Shown here piece by piece: positions 28,512 to 37,491 of a DNA stretch of 64,000 nt; the first letter of the stretch is position 1, and each line of letters starts with the position of its first letter. The stretch comes from Lutibacter sp. (GTDB lineage: Bacteria > Bacteroidota > Bacteroidia > Flavobacteriales > Flavobacteriaceae): positions 1 to 64,000 of the forward strand of contig NZ_JAEINV010000005.1 of the NCBI RefSeq assembly GCF_016342705.1, written 5' to 3'. The notes under the pieces are model-generated. The model did not search any database. It saw nothing but the letters and a program-made list of their open reading frames with translations, and was not told the DNA's origin. Made by a program: the position numbers and the translations under genes.

Positions 28512-29534
28512 ATGAAAAACGACAATCTTACCTTAGGAGAATTTATTATTGAAAATCAAAAACACTACAAATACACTTCTGGAGAATTTTCTAGATTGTT
28601 GAGCTCCATCAAATTAGCAGCTAAAATTGTAAATTATAAAGTTAACAAGGCTGGTTTAGTAGATATTTTAGGAGCAGCGGGAGATACTAATATTCAAGGT
28701 GAAGATCAGCAAAAATTAGATGTTTACGCGAACAATGTTTTTATGCAAACACTTATAAATAGAGAAATTGTTTGTGGAATTGCCAGTGAAGAAGAAGATA
28801 ATTATGTAACAATTAAAGGAAAACACGGTACTAATGAAAACAAATATGTAATGCTTATTGATCCATTAGATGGATCTTCAAATATTGATGTAAATGTTTC
28901 CGTAGGTACAATTTTTTCTATTTATAGAAGAATTACTCCAATTGGCGCTCCAGTTGAACAAATTGATTTCTTACAAAGGGGAAACCAACAAGTTGCAGCA
29001 GGTTATGTAGTTTACGGAACTTCAACAATGTTGGTGTATACATCGGGCCACGGAGTAAACGGATTTACTTTAAACCCTGCAATTGGCTCCTTTTATTTAT
29101 CACATCCAAATATGAGTTTTCCTAAAGATGGTAAAATATACTCTATAAATGAAGGTAACTACGTACACTTTCCACAAGGAGTTAAAGATTATTTAAAATA
29201 TTGTCAGGAAGAAAAAGATGACAGACCTTATACATCACGTTATATTGGATCATTAGTTTCAGATTTTCATAGAAACATGATTAAAGGTGGAATTTATATT
29301 TACCCGACAAGTTCCATTGGTCCAAAAGGTAAATTACGTTTATTATATGAATGTAATCCAATGGCATTTTTAGCTGAACAAGCAAATGGAAAAGCAACTG
29401 ATGGATATAAAAATATTTTAGAAATTAAACCAACCGAACTTCATCAACGTGTTCCTTTCTTTTGCGGAAGCACTAATATGGTTGATAAAGCTGGCGAGTT
29501 TATGGCTAAATATCCTGAAAATGCCAATTATTAG
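28512..29534 (+). CDS. fbp: Class I fructose-1,6-bisphosphatase
   Basis: A gluconeogenic enzyme that hydrolyses fructose-1,6-bisphosphate, 340 residues. The metal/substrate motif [16 protein letters not shown] lies near 117-132, and the C-terminal [22 protein letters not shown] and the active-site Lys region are present. I use the ATG at 28512. The upstream extension to 28431 has no family resemblance. It is monocistronic by spacing, and the superoxide dismutase gene has its own promoter. Confidence 0.97.
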   Translation: MKNDNLTLGEFIIENQKHYKYTSGEFSRLLSSIKLAAKIVNYKVNKAGLVDILGAAGDTNIQGEDQQKLDVYANNVFMQTLINREIVCGIASEEEDNYVTIKGKHGTNENKYVMLIDPLDGSSNIDVNVSVGTIFSIYRRITPIGAPVEQIDFLQRGNQQVAAGYVVYGTSTMLVYTSGHGVNGFTLNPAIGSFYLSHPNMSFPKDGKIYSINEGNYVHFPQGVKDYLKYCQEEKDDRPYTSRYIGSLVSDFHRNMIKGGIYIYPTSSIGPKGKLRLLYECNPMAFLAEQANGKATDGYKNILEIKPTELHQRVPFFCGSTNMVDKAGEFMAKYPENANY

Positions 29535-29579
29535 TTTTAAATTTAATAACTTAAAACAATAGTACTATAAGAACAATCA

Positions 29580-29599
29580 ATTCTAAGATTTTTTAGAAT
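29580..29599. promoter_or_regulatory. Candidate operator: 7-bp perfect inverted repeat before the superoxide dismutase promoter
   Basis: ATTCTAA-gatttt-TTAGAAT is an exact 7-6-7 palindrome centred about 27 bases upstream of the TACCTTTG box, in the expected -33 region. Its position suggests a repressor or activator site. The protein is unknown. Confidence 0.4.
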
Positions 29600-29612
29600 G
29601 AAAACCGTTCAT

Positions 29613-29620
29613 TACCTTTG
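29613..29620 (+). promoter_or_regulatory. -7 box (TACCTTTG) of the superoxide dismutase gene
   Basis: An exact TAnnTTTG match lies 34 bases before the ATG at 29654. It overlaps the alternative TTG start at 29618, which argues that the longer reading is not translated. Confidence 0.6.
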
Positions 29621-29653
29621 ATTACAATAAATGTTGAACTAAAAAATACAATT

Positions 29654-30262
29654 ATGGCTTTTGAATTACCAAAATTACCGTACGCTTACGATGCACTAGA
29701 ACCACATATTGATGCAAGAACTATGGAAATACACCATACAAAACATCATGCAGGATATACAAACAACCTAAATAATGCTATTGCTGGAACAGCTTTAGAA
29801 GGAAAATCTATTGAAGTTATTTTAGCTGATTTAGATATGAATAATGCTGCTGTTAGAAATAATGGTGGTGGTTTTTATAATCACTCATTATTTTGGGATG
29901 TTATGAAACCAGAAGGAAAGGGATATTTATCAGGAGAATTAAAAGATGCTATTATAGCTGCTTACGGTTCTGTTGATGCCTTTAAAGATGTATTTGCAAA
30001 AGCTGCTGCAACTAGATTTGGATCTGGATGGGCTTGGCTTTGTGTACATAAAGGAGGAAAAGTTGAAGTTTGCTCAACTCCAAACCAAGACAATCCATTA
30101 ATGCCAGGTGTTACTTGTGGAGGAACACCAATTTTAGGATTAGATGTTTGGGAACACGCATACTATTTGCATTATCAAAACAGAAGACCAGACTATATTA
30201 ATGCATTTTTTAATGTTATTAACTGGAACGAAGTTGAAAGACGTTACGCTGAAAGTAAATAA
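29654..30262 (+). CDS. Fe/Mn superoxide dismutase
   Basis: A 202-residue cytoplasmic dismutase. The first metal His is in HHTKHHAGY (about 27), the second in NHSLFW (about 74), and the Asp/His pair is in [19 protein letters not shown]. Family-typical FGSGWAWL is present. Iron versus manganese cannot be decided by eye. The ATG at 29654 gives the standard [18 protein letters not shown] start. An upstream palindrome suggests regulated expression, and a strong terminator follows. Confidence 0.96.
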   Translation: MAFELPKLPYAYDALEPHIDARTMEIHHTKHHAGYTNNLNNAIAGTALEGKSIEVILADLDMNNAAVRNNGGGFYNHSLFWDVMKPEGKGYLSGELKDAIIAAYGSVDAFKDVFAKAAATRFGSGWAWLCVHKGGKVEVCSTPNQDNPLMPGVTCGGTPILGLDVWEHAYYLHYQNRRPDYINAFFNVINWNEVERRYAESK

Positions 30263-30284
30263 TTTATTTACCACTAACTAAAAT

Positions 30285-30313
30285 AAAAAAGTCCGCAATT
30301 GCGGACTTTTTTT
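30285..30313 (+). terminator. Intrinsic terminator after the superoxide dismutase gene
   Basis: A perfect palindrome, GTCCGCAATTGCGGAC (30291-30306), is flanked by six A on the left and seven T on the right, 28 bases after the stop codon. Confidence 0.85.
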
Positions 30314-30418
30314 ATCTCAATTATTTGCTTTTTAAACAGCTTTAAATAAGTTTATTATTGCACATAAACTTAGTAAGTTTTAAGTACATTAGCTCCTTAA
30401 ATTTTATTGTTGATACTT

Positions 30419-31342
30419 ATGTTAACATCTCATTTAGGGGAACTATTCGCTTTATTAACCGCCGTTTTTTGGACAACCACTAGTTTATCCTTTCAACAAG
30501 CAACAAGAAGAGCTGGATCATTATCCGTTAACGTTTTACGTTTAATTATTGCATTTTTCATTTACGGTATTATATCCTATTTTACTAGAGGTTTATTTTT
30601 ACCTTTTGATGCAGGTACTCATCAATGGATATGGATGTCTATTTCCGGATTAATTGGTTTTGTTTTTGGAGATTACTTTCTATTTAAATCGTATGAGTTA
30701 ATAAGTGCCAGAATCTCCATGCTAATCATGTCTTTAAGCGCACCAATAGCTGCTATTATTAGTTGGTTTTTATTAGGTGAAACAATGAACTTATTATCCA
30801 TTTTCGCAATGTTTATAACCATTTTTGGTATAATGATGGTTATTACTGAAAAAAAGAAATTAGATGATGAAAAAGCAGGAATAAAAAACAAAAAAATCCA
30901 ATTTTCATTTTCTCCAAAAGGCATGTTATTTGCATTTTTCGGTTCAATTGGGCAAGCTTTAGGATTGGTTTTAAGTAAATATGGAATGCAAGATTACAAT
31001 GTTTTTGCAGCCACTCAAATTAGAATTATTACAGGATGTATTGGTTTTATAATTTTAATTTCACTTATAAAAAGGTGGCCTAAAGTTAAACAAGCAGTTG
31101 CAGATTCTGTTTCCATGAAATTTATTGTAATTGGCTCTATTTTTGGACCATTTTTAGGTGTTTATGTTTCATTGTTAGCTGTTAAATTTACTACTGTAGG
31201 AATTGCATCTACTATTATGGCTATTATTCCAGTTTTAATTATTCCTCCCGCAATTTTATTATATAAAGAAAAAGTAACCTTAAAAGAAGTTATTGGAGCA
31301 TTTATAGCGCTTAGCGGAATTGTATTGTTTTTTATCAACTAA
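30419..31342 (+). CDS. EamA/DMT-family transporter
   Basis: A 307-residue inner-membrane protein with ten predicted helices in two EamA repeats, split by a hydrophilic loop (KKKLDDEKAGIKNKKIQ) near the middle. Members export or import small metabolites, and the substrate cannot be read from the sequence. The ATG at 30419 is used, since TTG codons at 30407 and 30410 would only add four or three residues. The 3' end overlaps the convergent peptidase gene by eight bases. Confidence 0.9.
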   Translation: MLTSHLGELFALLTAVFWTTTSLSFQQATRRAGSLSVNVLRLIIAFFIYGIISYFTRGLFLPFDAGTHQWIWMSISGLIGFVFGDYFLFKSYELISARISMLIMSLSAPIAAIISWFLLGETMNLLSIFAMFITIFGIMMVITEKKKLDDEKAGIKNKKIQFSFSPKGMLFAFFGSIGQALGLVLSKYGMQDYNVFAATQIRIITGCIGFIILISLIKRWPKVKQAVADSVSMKFIVIGSIFGPFLGVYVSLLAVKFTTVGIASTIMAIIPVLIIPPAILLYKEKVTLKEVIGAFIALSGIVLFFIN

Positions 31343-32066
31343 GCTTGGGGTGTTCTTTTTTTCTGGGATCTTGATTTAATAATTGCGCTAAAGAATTATA
31401 TAATTTTGGTAGTTTTTGACTAAACTCATCAGGTTTTTCAAAAAAAGACTCTAATGATACCGAAAAAAATTCCATCAAATTTTCGCCTCCATAATTTCGT
31501 AAAAAAGAATTCTCGGCAGCTCTTATTTGAGCTATAAAATAGTTGGCAGTATTGCTATAACTTTTAAAATTATTTTCATTAAAAATTCCAATATAATTTC
31601 TTTTGGAATTTTCAATTATTAAACAATGACCAAATTCGTGAATACATAAGTTTAAAGCATCATCAGAAATTTTAAAACCTCGCTCCACCGCAGGCCAAGA
31701 TAAATTTACACGACTAGTTTTCACATTAACATCCCCATCAAAAAACTGATGAACTCTTTTATAAGTGTACGATGAAGGAGCAATAAAAATAGTGTTAAAT
31801 TTAGAAAATGTAACAATTTTCAAACCAAATGTAACTTGTGTAAATGCACTTGAAATTACTATTTTCATTTCTGGGCTTATATAAAAATTGGGATCCGATA
31901 AAAACCGCGTAGTTTTAATAAATATTAAGGTTCTGATTTGAAATATTTCTTGATTTATGGTTGATAAATCCTTGTAATAAGAACTCCATTTCAATAACAC
32001 CCAATGAACTTCGGCTTTTGATTTCTCTTTTAAAAAATACCCTAAAACTTTATATTTTAAACTCAA
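31335..32066 (-). CDS. MtfA-like zinc-dependent peptidase (M90 family)
   Basis: A 243-residue protein with the zinc-binding HEFGH sequence near 143-147, downstream AAENSFLRNYGGENLMEFFSVSLESFFEKP supplying the third ligand Glu, and the family's N-terminal region. E. coli MtfA is an aminopeptidase linked to the Mlc regulator. A role here is unknown, since no Mlc-like gene is visible. It has no signal peptide. It is separated by only three bases from mtgA upstream, so cotranscription is likely. Confidence 0.85.
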   Translation of the reverse strand: MSLKYKVLGYFLKEKSKAEVHWVLLKWSSYYKDLSTINQEIFQIRTLIFIKTTRFLSDPNFYISPEMKIVISSAFTQVTFGLKIVTFSKFNTIFIAPSSYTYKRVHQFFDGDVNVKTSRVNLSWPAVERGFKISDDALNLCIHEFGHCLIIENSKRNYIGIFNENNFKSYSNTANYFIAQIRAAENSFLRNYGGENLMEFFSVSLESFFEKPDEFSQKLPKLYNSLAQLLNQDPRKKEHPKLS

Positions 32067-32069
32067 TGA

Positions 32070-32762
32070 TTATTCAAAATTTAACGGACCAAAATAACCC
32101 ATTTGCCTTACAATCCAGTTTTTTCTTCTCTCAATATAGTTAGAAGATCTAACAGCTTTGTATTTTCTAGGATTTGGTAAAATAGCGGCAATAGATGCAG
32201 CTTCGTATGTTGATAGTTTTTTCGCAGATTTCCTAAACCAATGTTGTGCTGCAGCTTCGGCTCCGTAAACGCCATCACCCATTTCAATACTATTTAAATA
32301 CACTTCTAAAATGCGTTCTTTACTCCAAATTACTTCAATTAAAAAAGTAAAGTAAAGTTCAAAACCTTTTCTTACATAACTTCTTTGTGGCCAAAGAAAA
32401 ACATTTTTTGCAGTTTGTTGCGTAATTGTACTTCCTCCTTTAATTTTTTTCCCTTTTTTATTACCTTCATAAGCCTTTTCCATTGCTTCCATATCAAAAC
32501 CAAAATGCTCCGAAAATTTTTGATCTTCACTTACAACAACTGCTTTTGCTAAATTTGGAGATATGTTATCCATAGAAACCCATTGATGAGTAAGTGTAGC
32601 CGGTTTGCCTTGAGACCATTGTTCAATATTTCTAATAAACATTAACGGTGTAAATGGAACTGGCACCCATTTAAATACAATAACTGCGAGTATAGATGTG
32701 ATAAAAAAGACAATGATTGCTTTAAAAAACCATCGTTTTATTTTTTGAAAAAAACCTTTCAT
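32070..32762 (-). CDS. mtgA: Monofunctional peptidoglycan glycosyltransferase
   Basis: A 230-residue single-pass membrane enzyme that polymerises lipid II glycan strands. A membrane anchor at about 12-32 is followed by the GT51 motifs VVSEDQKFSEHFGFD, KGGSTITQQTAKNVFLW and RILEVYLNSIEMGDGVYGAEAAAQHWF. It has no transpeptidase domain. It diverges from the bifunctional PBP1A gene, so two GT51 enzymes are encoded back to back. Confidence 0.95.
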   Translation of the reverse strand: MKGFFQKIKRWFFKAIIVFFITSILAVIVFKWVPVPFTPLMFIRNIEQWSQGKPATLTHQWVSMDNISPNLAKAVVVSEDQKFSEHFGFDMEAMEKAYEGNKKGKKIKGGSTITQQTAKNVFLWPQRSYVRKGFELYFTFLIEVIWSKERILEVYLNSIEMGDGVYGAEAAAQHWFRKSAKKLSTYEAASIAAILPNPRKYKAVRSSNYIERRKNWIVRQMGYFGPLNFE

Positions 32763-32943
32763 TCAACAAAATTTCAGTAAAAGTATTGATTTTTTGATTT
32801 GTTTGGAATTTTATTTTTAAGTGATTTAGATTTTAAAAATTTTAGATTTTAAAAAAATAAGCCTATTTTGTAAAGAAATTCTAATGTATTTATTAAAATT
32901 TAAAAAAAATAGAAGACTTTTGTCAATTCTTATTTAACATATA

Positions 32944-35247
32944 ATGAATAATTTTCTGAATAGTATTAAACAATTCCTTTTGAAATTTAATTTTAAGAAT
33001 TTCACTTTTAAAAAAGCTGTAAAATATGGTTTTATCATATTTTCATTTCTTTTTTTAAGTTTTTTTATAGCCATTTATTTTGGTTATTTTGGAAGAGTTC
33101 CTACCAACAAAGAAGTGCAACTTTTTCAAAACATGGAAGCTTCAGAAGTATATTCTGCAGATAACATTTTGTTGTATAGATTTGATAAAGAAAATAGACT
33201 AAATATACCATACGACTCTATTCCAAAACATTTGGTAAATGCCTTAATTGCCACAGAAGATACTCGTTTTTTTGAACATAGTGGTGTAGATATAAAAAGT
33301 TTATTTCGTGTTTTAGTGAAAACCATAATTATGCGCGATAAAAGTTCGGGCGGAGGAAGTACCATTACGCAACAATTGGTTAAAAATTACTTTCCAAGAA
33401 AATCTCATCGCTTTTTCTCAACACCAATTAATAAGCTTGAAGAAATGGTTGCTGCTTATAAATTAGAACAACATTTCACTAAAGAACAACTTATAGAATT
33501 TTATTTTAATACCGTTCCATTCGGACAATCTGCCTTTGGGTTAGAAAGTGCAGCACAACGTTTTTTTAGCACAACAACTTCAAAATTAACAGTTGAACAA
33601 AGTGCAGTTTTGGTTGGAATGTTAAAAGCAAGTTACACCTATAATCCTGTGAAATTTCCAGAAGCTTCCAAAAAAAGAAGAAATATTGTTTTAAACTTAA
33701 TGAAAGAAGCTAAATTTCTAACACAAAAAGAAGAAGATTCTATTTCAGATCTACCTTTAGTTACCAAGGAGAAAAGACTGGTTCGCCACGTTGGAAAAGC
33801 AAAATATTTTACTGAATATGTGCGTTCTGAAATGAAAAAATGGCTAGAAGTAAATAAAAAACCGAGTGGTAAAGATTACGATTTATATAAAGATGGATTG
33901 AAAATTTACACTACTTTAAATTACGAAATGCAACAATATGCAGAGCAATCTGTTTCTAAACAAGTAAAAAAATTACAACAAGAGTTTAATTACGAATGGC
34001 AAAATGAAGAACCTTGGAGTGCTATTCCGGTTGTTTTAGAGAATGCTATAAAAAATTCTAGTAGATATAAACGCTTAAAAGAAAAAGGGATTTCTGAAGC
34101 CAATATTAGAGCAAATTTTAATACTGAAATTCCAATGAAAATTTTCACTTGGGATGGAGACAAACAAGTAACAATGTCTCCGCTTGATTCTATAAAACAT
34201 TATTTAAGACATTTACACGCTGGTTTTATAGCTATTGAGCCACAATCAGGTCATATTAAAGCCTATGTTGGCGGAATTAACGAGCAACATTTTCAATATG
34301 ACCACGTAAAAACAAAACGACAAGTTGGTAGTACATTTAAACCATTTGTTTACACGGCTGCAATAGAAAAAGGTGTTTCTCCTTGTGATATGTATCCAAA
34401 TATTTTAATAAAATATCCTCAATATGAAGATTGGGAACCTAAAAATTCTGATTGGATTTATGGCGGTGAATTTAGCGTTTGGGGAGCTTTGGCAAATTCC
34501 ACAAATACAGTTACCGTACAATTAATGGAAAAGGCTGGATTAAAAAACATTATTAATTTAGCACATAACATGGGTATTGAAACTAAACTACCTGAAATTG
34601 GTTCTTTATCCCTAGGTACAGCAGAATTATCGCTGTTAGAAATGACACGGGCGTACACTACATTTCCTAATTATGGAAAACCAGTACACGAAGTTTTTTT
34701 AACTAAAATTGTGAGCCGTGATGGTGAAAACTTACCGCTTTTTGAAGAAAAAATCAAAAAACCCGTTTATTCTGAAAAAACAGGTGAGATAATGGTACAA
34801 ATGTTGAGTAAAGTTATTAAAAATGGAACTGCCGCATCTTTAGTTTATGACTATGGTTTATACAACGATTTGGGTGGAAAAACAGGTACATCACAATCAC
34901 AAGCTGATGGATGGTTTTTTGCGTTTTCATCGAATTTAGTAACTGGAACTTGGGTAGGAGCAGAAAATCCATCCATTCATTTTAGGACAATGGATAAAGG
35001 GCAAGGCTCACATTCAGCATTACCAATAAATGGTAACTTTTTAAGATCATTAAACAATAATCAATCTTTTAAATATTACTTAACAGGTGAATTTAAAAAG
35101 CCATCAAAAGAAGTTTTAAAACTGTATGATTGTTTATCTCGCAAGGGTGTTCCTTCACCTAAAAAAGATACGTTGGATATTGTTATTGATTCTTTAACTA
35201 TTGATCCATCAAACATTGTGTTAGATTCTATTCAACCACAAAATTAA
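32944..35247 (+). CDS. Class A penicillin-binding protein 1A (transglycosylase-transpeptidase)
   Basis: A 767-residue envelope protein. A cytosolic stretch and one membrane helix (about 28-50) precede the GT51 domain (ATEDTRFFEHSGVD, GGGSTITQQLVKN, IEFYFNTVPFGQSAFG). The transpeptidase domain has the SxxK Ser in VGSTFKPF near 465, an STN motif and KTGTS near 645. It builds and cross-links peptidoglycan. The divergent neighbour is mtgA. The start ATG at 32944 gives a normal N-terminus. Confidence 0.95.
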   Translation: MNNFLNSIKQFLLKFNFKNFTFKKAVKYGFIIFSFLFLSFFIAIYFGYFGRVPTNKEVQLFQNMEASEVYSADNILLYRFDKENRLNIPYDSIPKHLVNALIATEDTRFFEHSGVDIKSLFRVLVKTIIMRDKSSGGGSTITQQLVKNYFPRKSHRFFSTPINKLEEMVAAYKLEQHFTKEQLIEFYFNTVPFGQSAFGLESAAQRFFSTTTSKLTVEQSAVLVGMLKASYTYNPVKFPEASKKRRNIVLNLMKEAKFLTQKEEDSISDLPLVTKEKRLVRHVGKAKYFTEYVRSEMKKWLEVNKKPSGKDYDLYKDGLKIYTTLNYEMQQYAEQSVSKQVKKLQQEFNYEWQNEEPWSAIPVVLENAIKNSSRYKRLKEKGISEANIRANFNTEIPMKIFTWDGDKQVTMSPLDSIKHYLRHLHAGFIAIEPQSGHIKAYVGGINEQHFQYDHVKTKRQVGSTFKPFVYTAAIEKGVSPCDMYPNILIKYPQYEDWEPKNSDWIYGGEFSVWGALANSTNTVTVQLMEKAGLKNIINLAHNMGIETKLPEIGSLSLGTAELSLLEMTRAYTTFPNYGKPVHEVFLTKIVSRDGENLPLFEEKIKKPVYSEKTGEIMVQMLSKVIKNGTAASLVYDYGLYNDLGGKTGTSQSQADGWFFAFSSNLVTGTWVGAENPSIHFRTMDKGQGSHSALPINGNFLRSLNNNQSFKYYLTGEFKKPSKEVLKLYDCLSRKGVPSPKKDTLDIVIDSLTIDPSNIVLDSIQPQN

Positions 35248-35256
35248 TAAGAATTA

Positions 35257-37458
35257 TTACAAAACCAATAGTCCATGTTTTCTAAGCGTGTCTATTGGTT
35301 TTGAATACCAAAAAAGCTCAAAATTTTCTAAATCAATTTCAAAATCAGTTTTTAAATGTTGAATTGTGAGCGATTCATTGGTATAAACACTTAACTTTTT
35401 TAGATTTTGAACCAACCAATTTCCATAATTTTCAGGAACTGAAATTTCAAAATTTCCAGTTGCAACAAAAAAAGTAAGTTGCAACATTTGCCACGTATTT
35501 CCTTTTTTAGTTTTTGAAAAAGCACGAACCAAAGGTTCTCCACCTAACCAAATTACTTTTGCTGTTGGTTTAAAAATTTCAAAAGATTGATTTTCTAATG
35601 ATGAACTAATAAAGTTATTTTTAATACTAGTTCTCGGAATTTTAAAACTGAACCAATCTTGCAATGGTAAGTTAAAACCTATGCCGTACATAAAATTAAA
35701 GATAGACTTTTTTAAACCTTCACTAAATTTTTCGTGATGAATACCCGATTTATCAGTAAACTCAATATCATTATTTGCAAACGAAATATTTTTTAAATCA
35801 GGAATAATATGGTAATTCTCAGTATTTCGTCCAATTGGACTATGTGTTGTTAAAGCAAATTGATGCCAAAAACCAGATTTTATAATTCCAAGTTCAAAAC
35901 ATTGACGTACCATTTCTAAACTATCAACAGTTTCTTGAATAGTTTGTGTAGGAAAACCATACATTAAATATGCGTGAACCATAATACCAGACTCAGTAAA
36001 ACTCTTTGTTACTTTAGCAACTTGTTCAACGGTTACACCCTTTTGAATTAATTCTAACAATCTATCTGAAGCAACTTCCAAACCGCCAGAAACAGCAATG
36101 CAGCCTGATGCTTTTAGCAACAAACACAAATCTTTGGTAAAACTTTTTTCAAACCGAATGTTTGTCCACCAAGTCACAATTAACCTTCTTTTAATTATTT
36201 CAATCGCCAACGCGCGCATTAAAGCTGGAGGTGCTGCTTCATCAACAAAATGAAAACCAGTTTCTCCAGTTTGGGCAATTATTTGCTCCATTCTGTCTAC
36301 TAATAATTTCGCGGTAATGGGTTCGTAAATTTTAATATAATCGAGAGAAATGTCGCAAAAAGTGCATTTTGCCCAATAACAACCATGCGCCATTGTTAAT
36401 TTATTCCAACGTCCATCGCTCCATAAACTGTGCATTGGATTTGCAATTTCTATTACGGAAATATAGTTTTCTAACAATAAATCGCTATAATCTGGCGTGC
36501 CGATTTGTGCCTGCTTGTAATCGTTTTTTATGGATGAATTATTATAAATAACTTCACTATTTAATCGTAAAAAAGTTCTTTTAAAATTATTAAAATCTAA
36601 ATTTTCTTGGGTTGGATTTACAACATTTGAAAAAAGAATCTCAATAGGTAATTCGCCATCATCTAAAGTTATAAAATCGAAGAAATCAAAAACACGATTA
36701 TCCGTTAAACTGCGCAATTCTGTATTTGGAAATCCTCCACCCATGGCAATTTTAATGGTTGGATAATTGACTTTAATATATTGCGCACATCTAAAACCAC
36801 TATACAAATTCCCTGGAAATGGAACTGAAAAACACACTAGTTTTGGTTGAATTGTTTGCAATTTATCCTCTAAAATTTTCAAAGAAATTTCATCAATAAA
36901 ACTTGGTTTTGCTTGCAAATTCGTATGCAATTCATCAAAGCTATTAGCACTTTTTCCTAATTGTTCTGCATAACGGCTAAAGCCGAAGTTTTCATCAATA
37001 CATTCAACAATAAAATCAGATAAATCTTCTAAATACAACGTGGCTAAATGTTTTGCCTGATCTTGAATTCCCATAGAACCAAATGCCCATTCTAAATCAT
37101 CAATTTCATTAAATCTGGAAGCTTTAGGGAGAAAGTTTTCTGAACAAATTTGTCGTGCAAAAGTTTGATTTTTACCTTGAAGAAATTTAATAATTACATC
37201 AATAGTGCTTATATATTTATTGCGCAATCCATAAATAAGTTGTGCGTTTTCAGAAGAAATAGTTTGCTTTTCAAAAGCTAATTCAAAAACCTCATGAAGT
37301 TTATCTTTAGAAAAAAGCACTAAAACAACTTCAATCCCTAAATCTGCTTGAAACGAAGAAATATTCTTAGTATTCAAAAAACCTTTTAAATACATAGTAG
37401 CTGGATACGGTGTATTTAACTGGGTAAACGGAGGAGTAATTAAAAGAATATCTTTCAA
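35257..37458 (-). CDS. B12-binding radical SAM protein with an unusual Cys motif
   Basis: A 733-residue protein. The N-terminal segment (ILLITPPFTQLNTPYPATMYLKGFL) and IKIAMGGGFPN resemble a cobalamin-binding fold. The radical SAM centre is HGCYWAKCTFCD near 359-370, that is Cx4Cx2C rather than the usual Cx3Cx2C. SGGLEVASDRLLELIQKGVTVEQV is a typical later motif. It probably carries out a radical methylation or rearrangement, and the substrate is not identifiable. It is 33 bases from the glycoside hydrolase gene on the same strand. Confidence 0.85.
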   Translation of the reverse strand: MKDILLITPPFTQLNTPYPATMYLKGFLNTKNISSFQADLGIEVVLVLFSKDKLHEVFELAFEKQTISSENAQLIYGLRNKYISTIDVIIKFLQGKNQTFARQICSENFLPKASRFNEIDDLEWAFGSMGIQDQAKHLATLYLEDLSDFIVECIDENFGFSRYAEQLGKSANSFDELHTNLQAKPSFIDEISLKILEDKLQTIQPKLVCFSVPFPGNLYSGFRCAQYIKVNYPTIKIAMGGGFPNTELRSLTDNRVFDFFDFITLDDGELPIEILFSNVVNPTQENLDFNNFKRTFLRLNSEVIYNNSSIKNDYKQAQIGTPDYSDLLLENYISVIEIANPMHSLWSDGRWNKLTMAHGCYWAKCTFCDISLDYIKIYEPITAKLLVDRMEQIIAQTGETGFHFVDEAAPPALMRALAIEIIKRRLIVTWWTNIRFEKSFTKDLCLLLKASGCIAVSGGLEVASDRLLELIQKGVTVEQVAKVTKSFTESGIMVHAYLMYGFPTQTIQETVDSLEMVRQCFELGIIKSGFWHQFALTTHSPIGRNTENYHIIPDLKNISFANNDIEFTDKSGIHHEKFSEGLKKSIFNFMYGIGFNLPLQDWFSFKIPRTSIKNNFISSSLENQSFEIFKPTAKVIWLGGEPLVRAFSKTKKGNTWQMLQLTFFVATGNFEISVPENYGNWLVQNLKKLSVYTNESLTIQHLKTDFEIDLENFELFWYSKPIDTLRKHGLLVL

Positions 37459-37491
37459 GAGCTATTTATTTTTATTGTTTTTTAAACTTTT

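Noticed and set aside
29618-29653. TTG-initiated N-terminal extension of the superoxide dismutase
   Set aside because: The TTG is part of the TACCTTTG promoter box, and the family N-terminus begins at the ATG 29654.
32763-32943. Regulatory element between mtgA and the PBP1A gene
   Set aside because: The gap is AT-rich with A/T homopolymer runs and only imperfect promoter-box matches on either strand.
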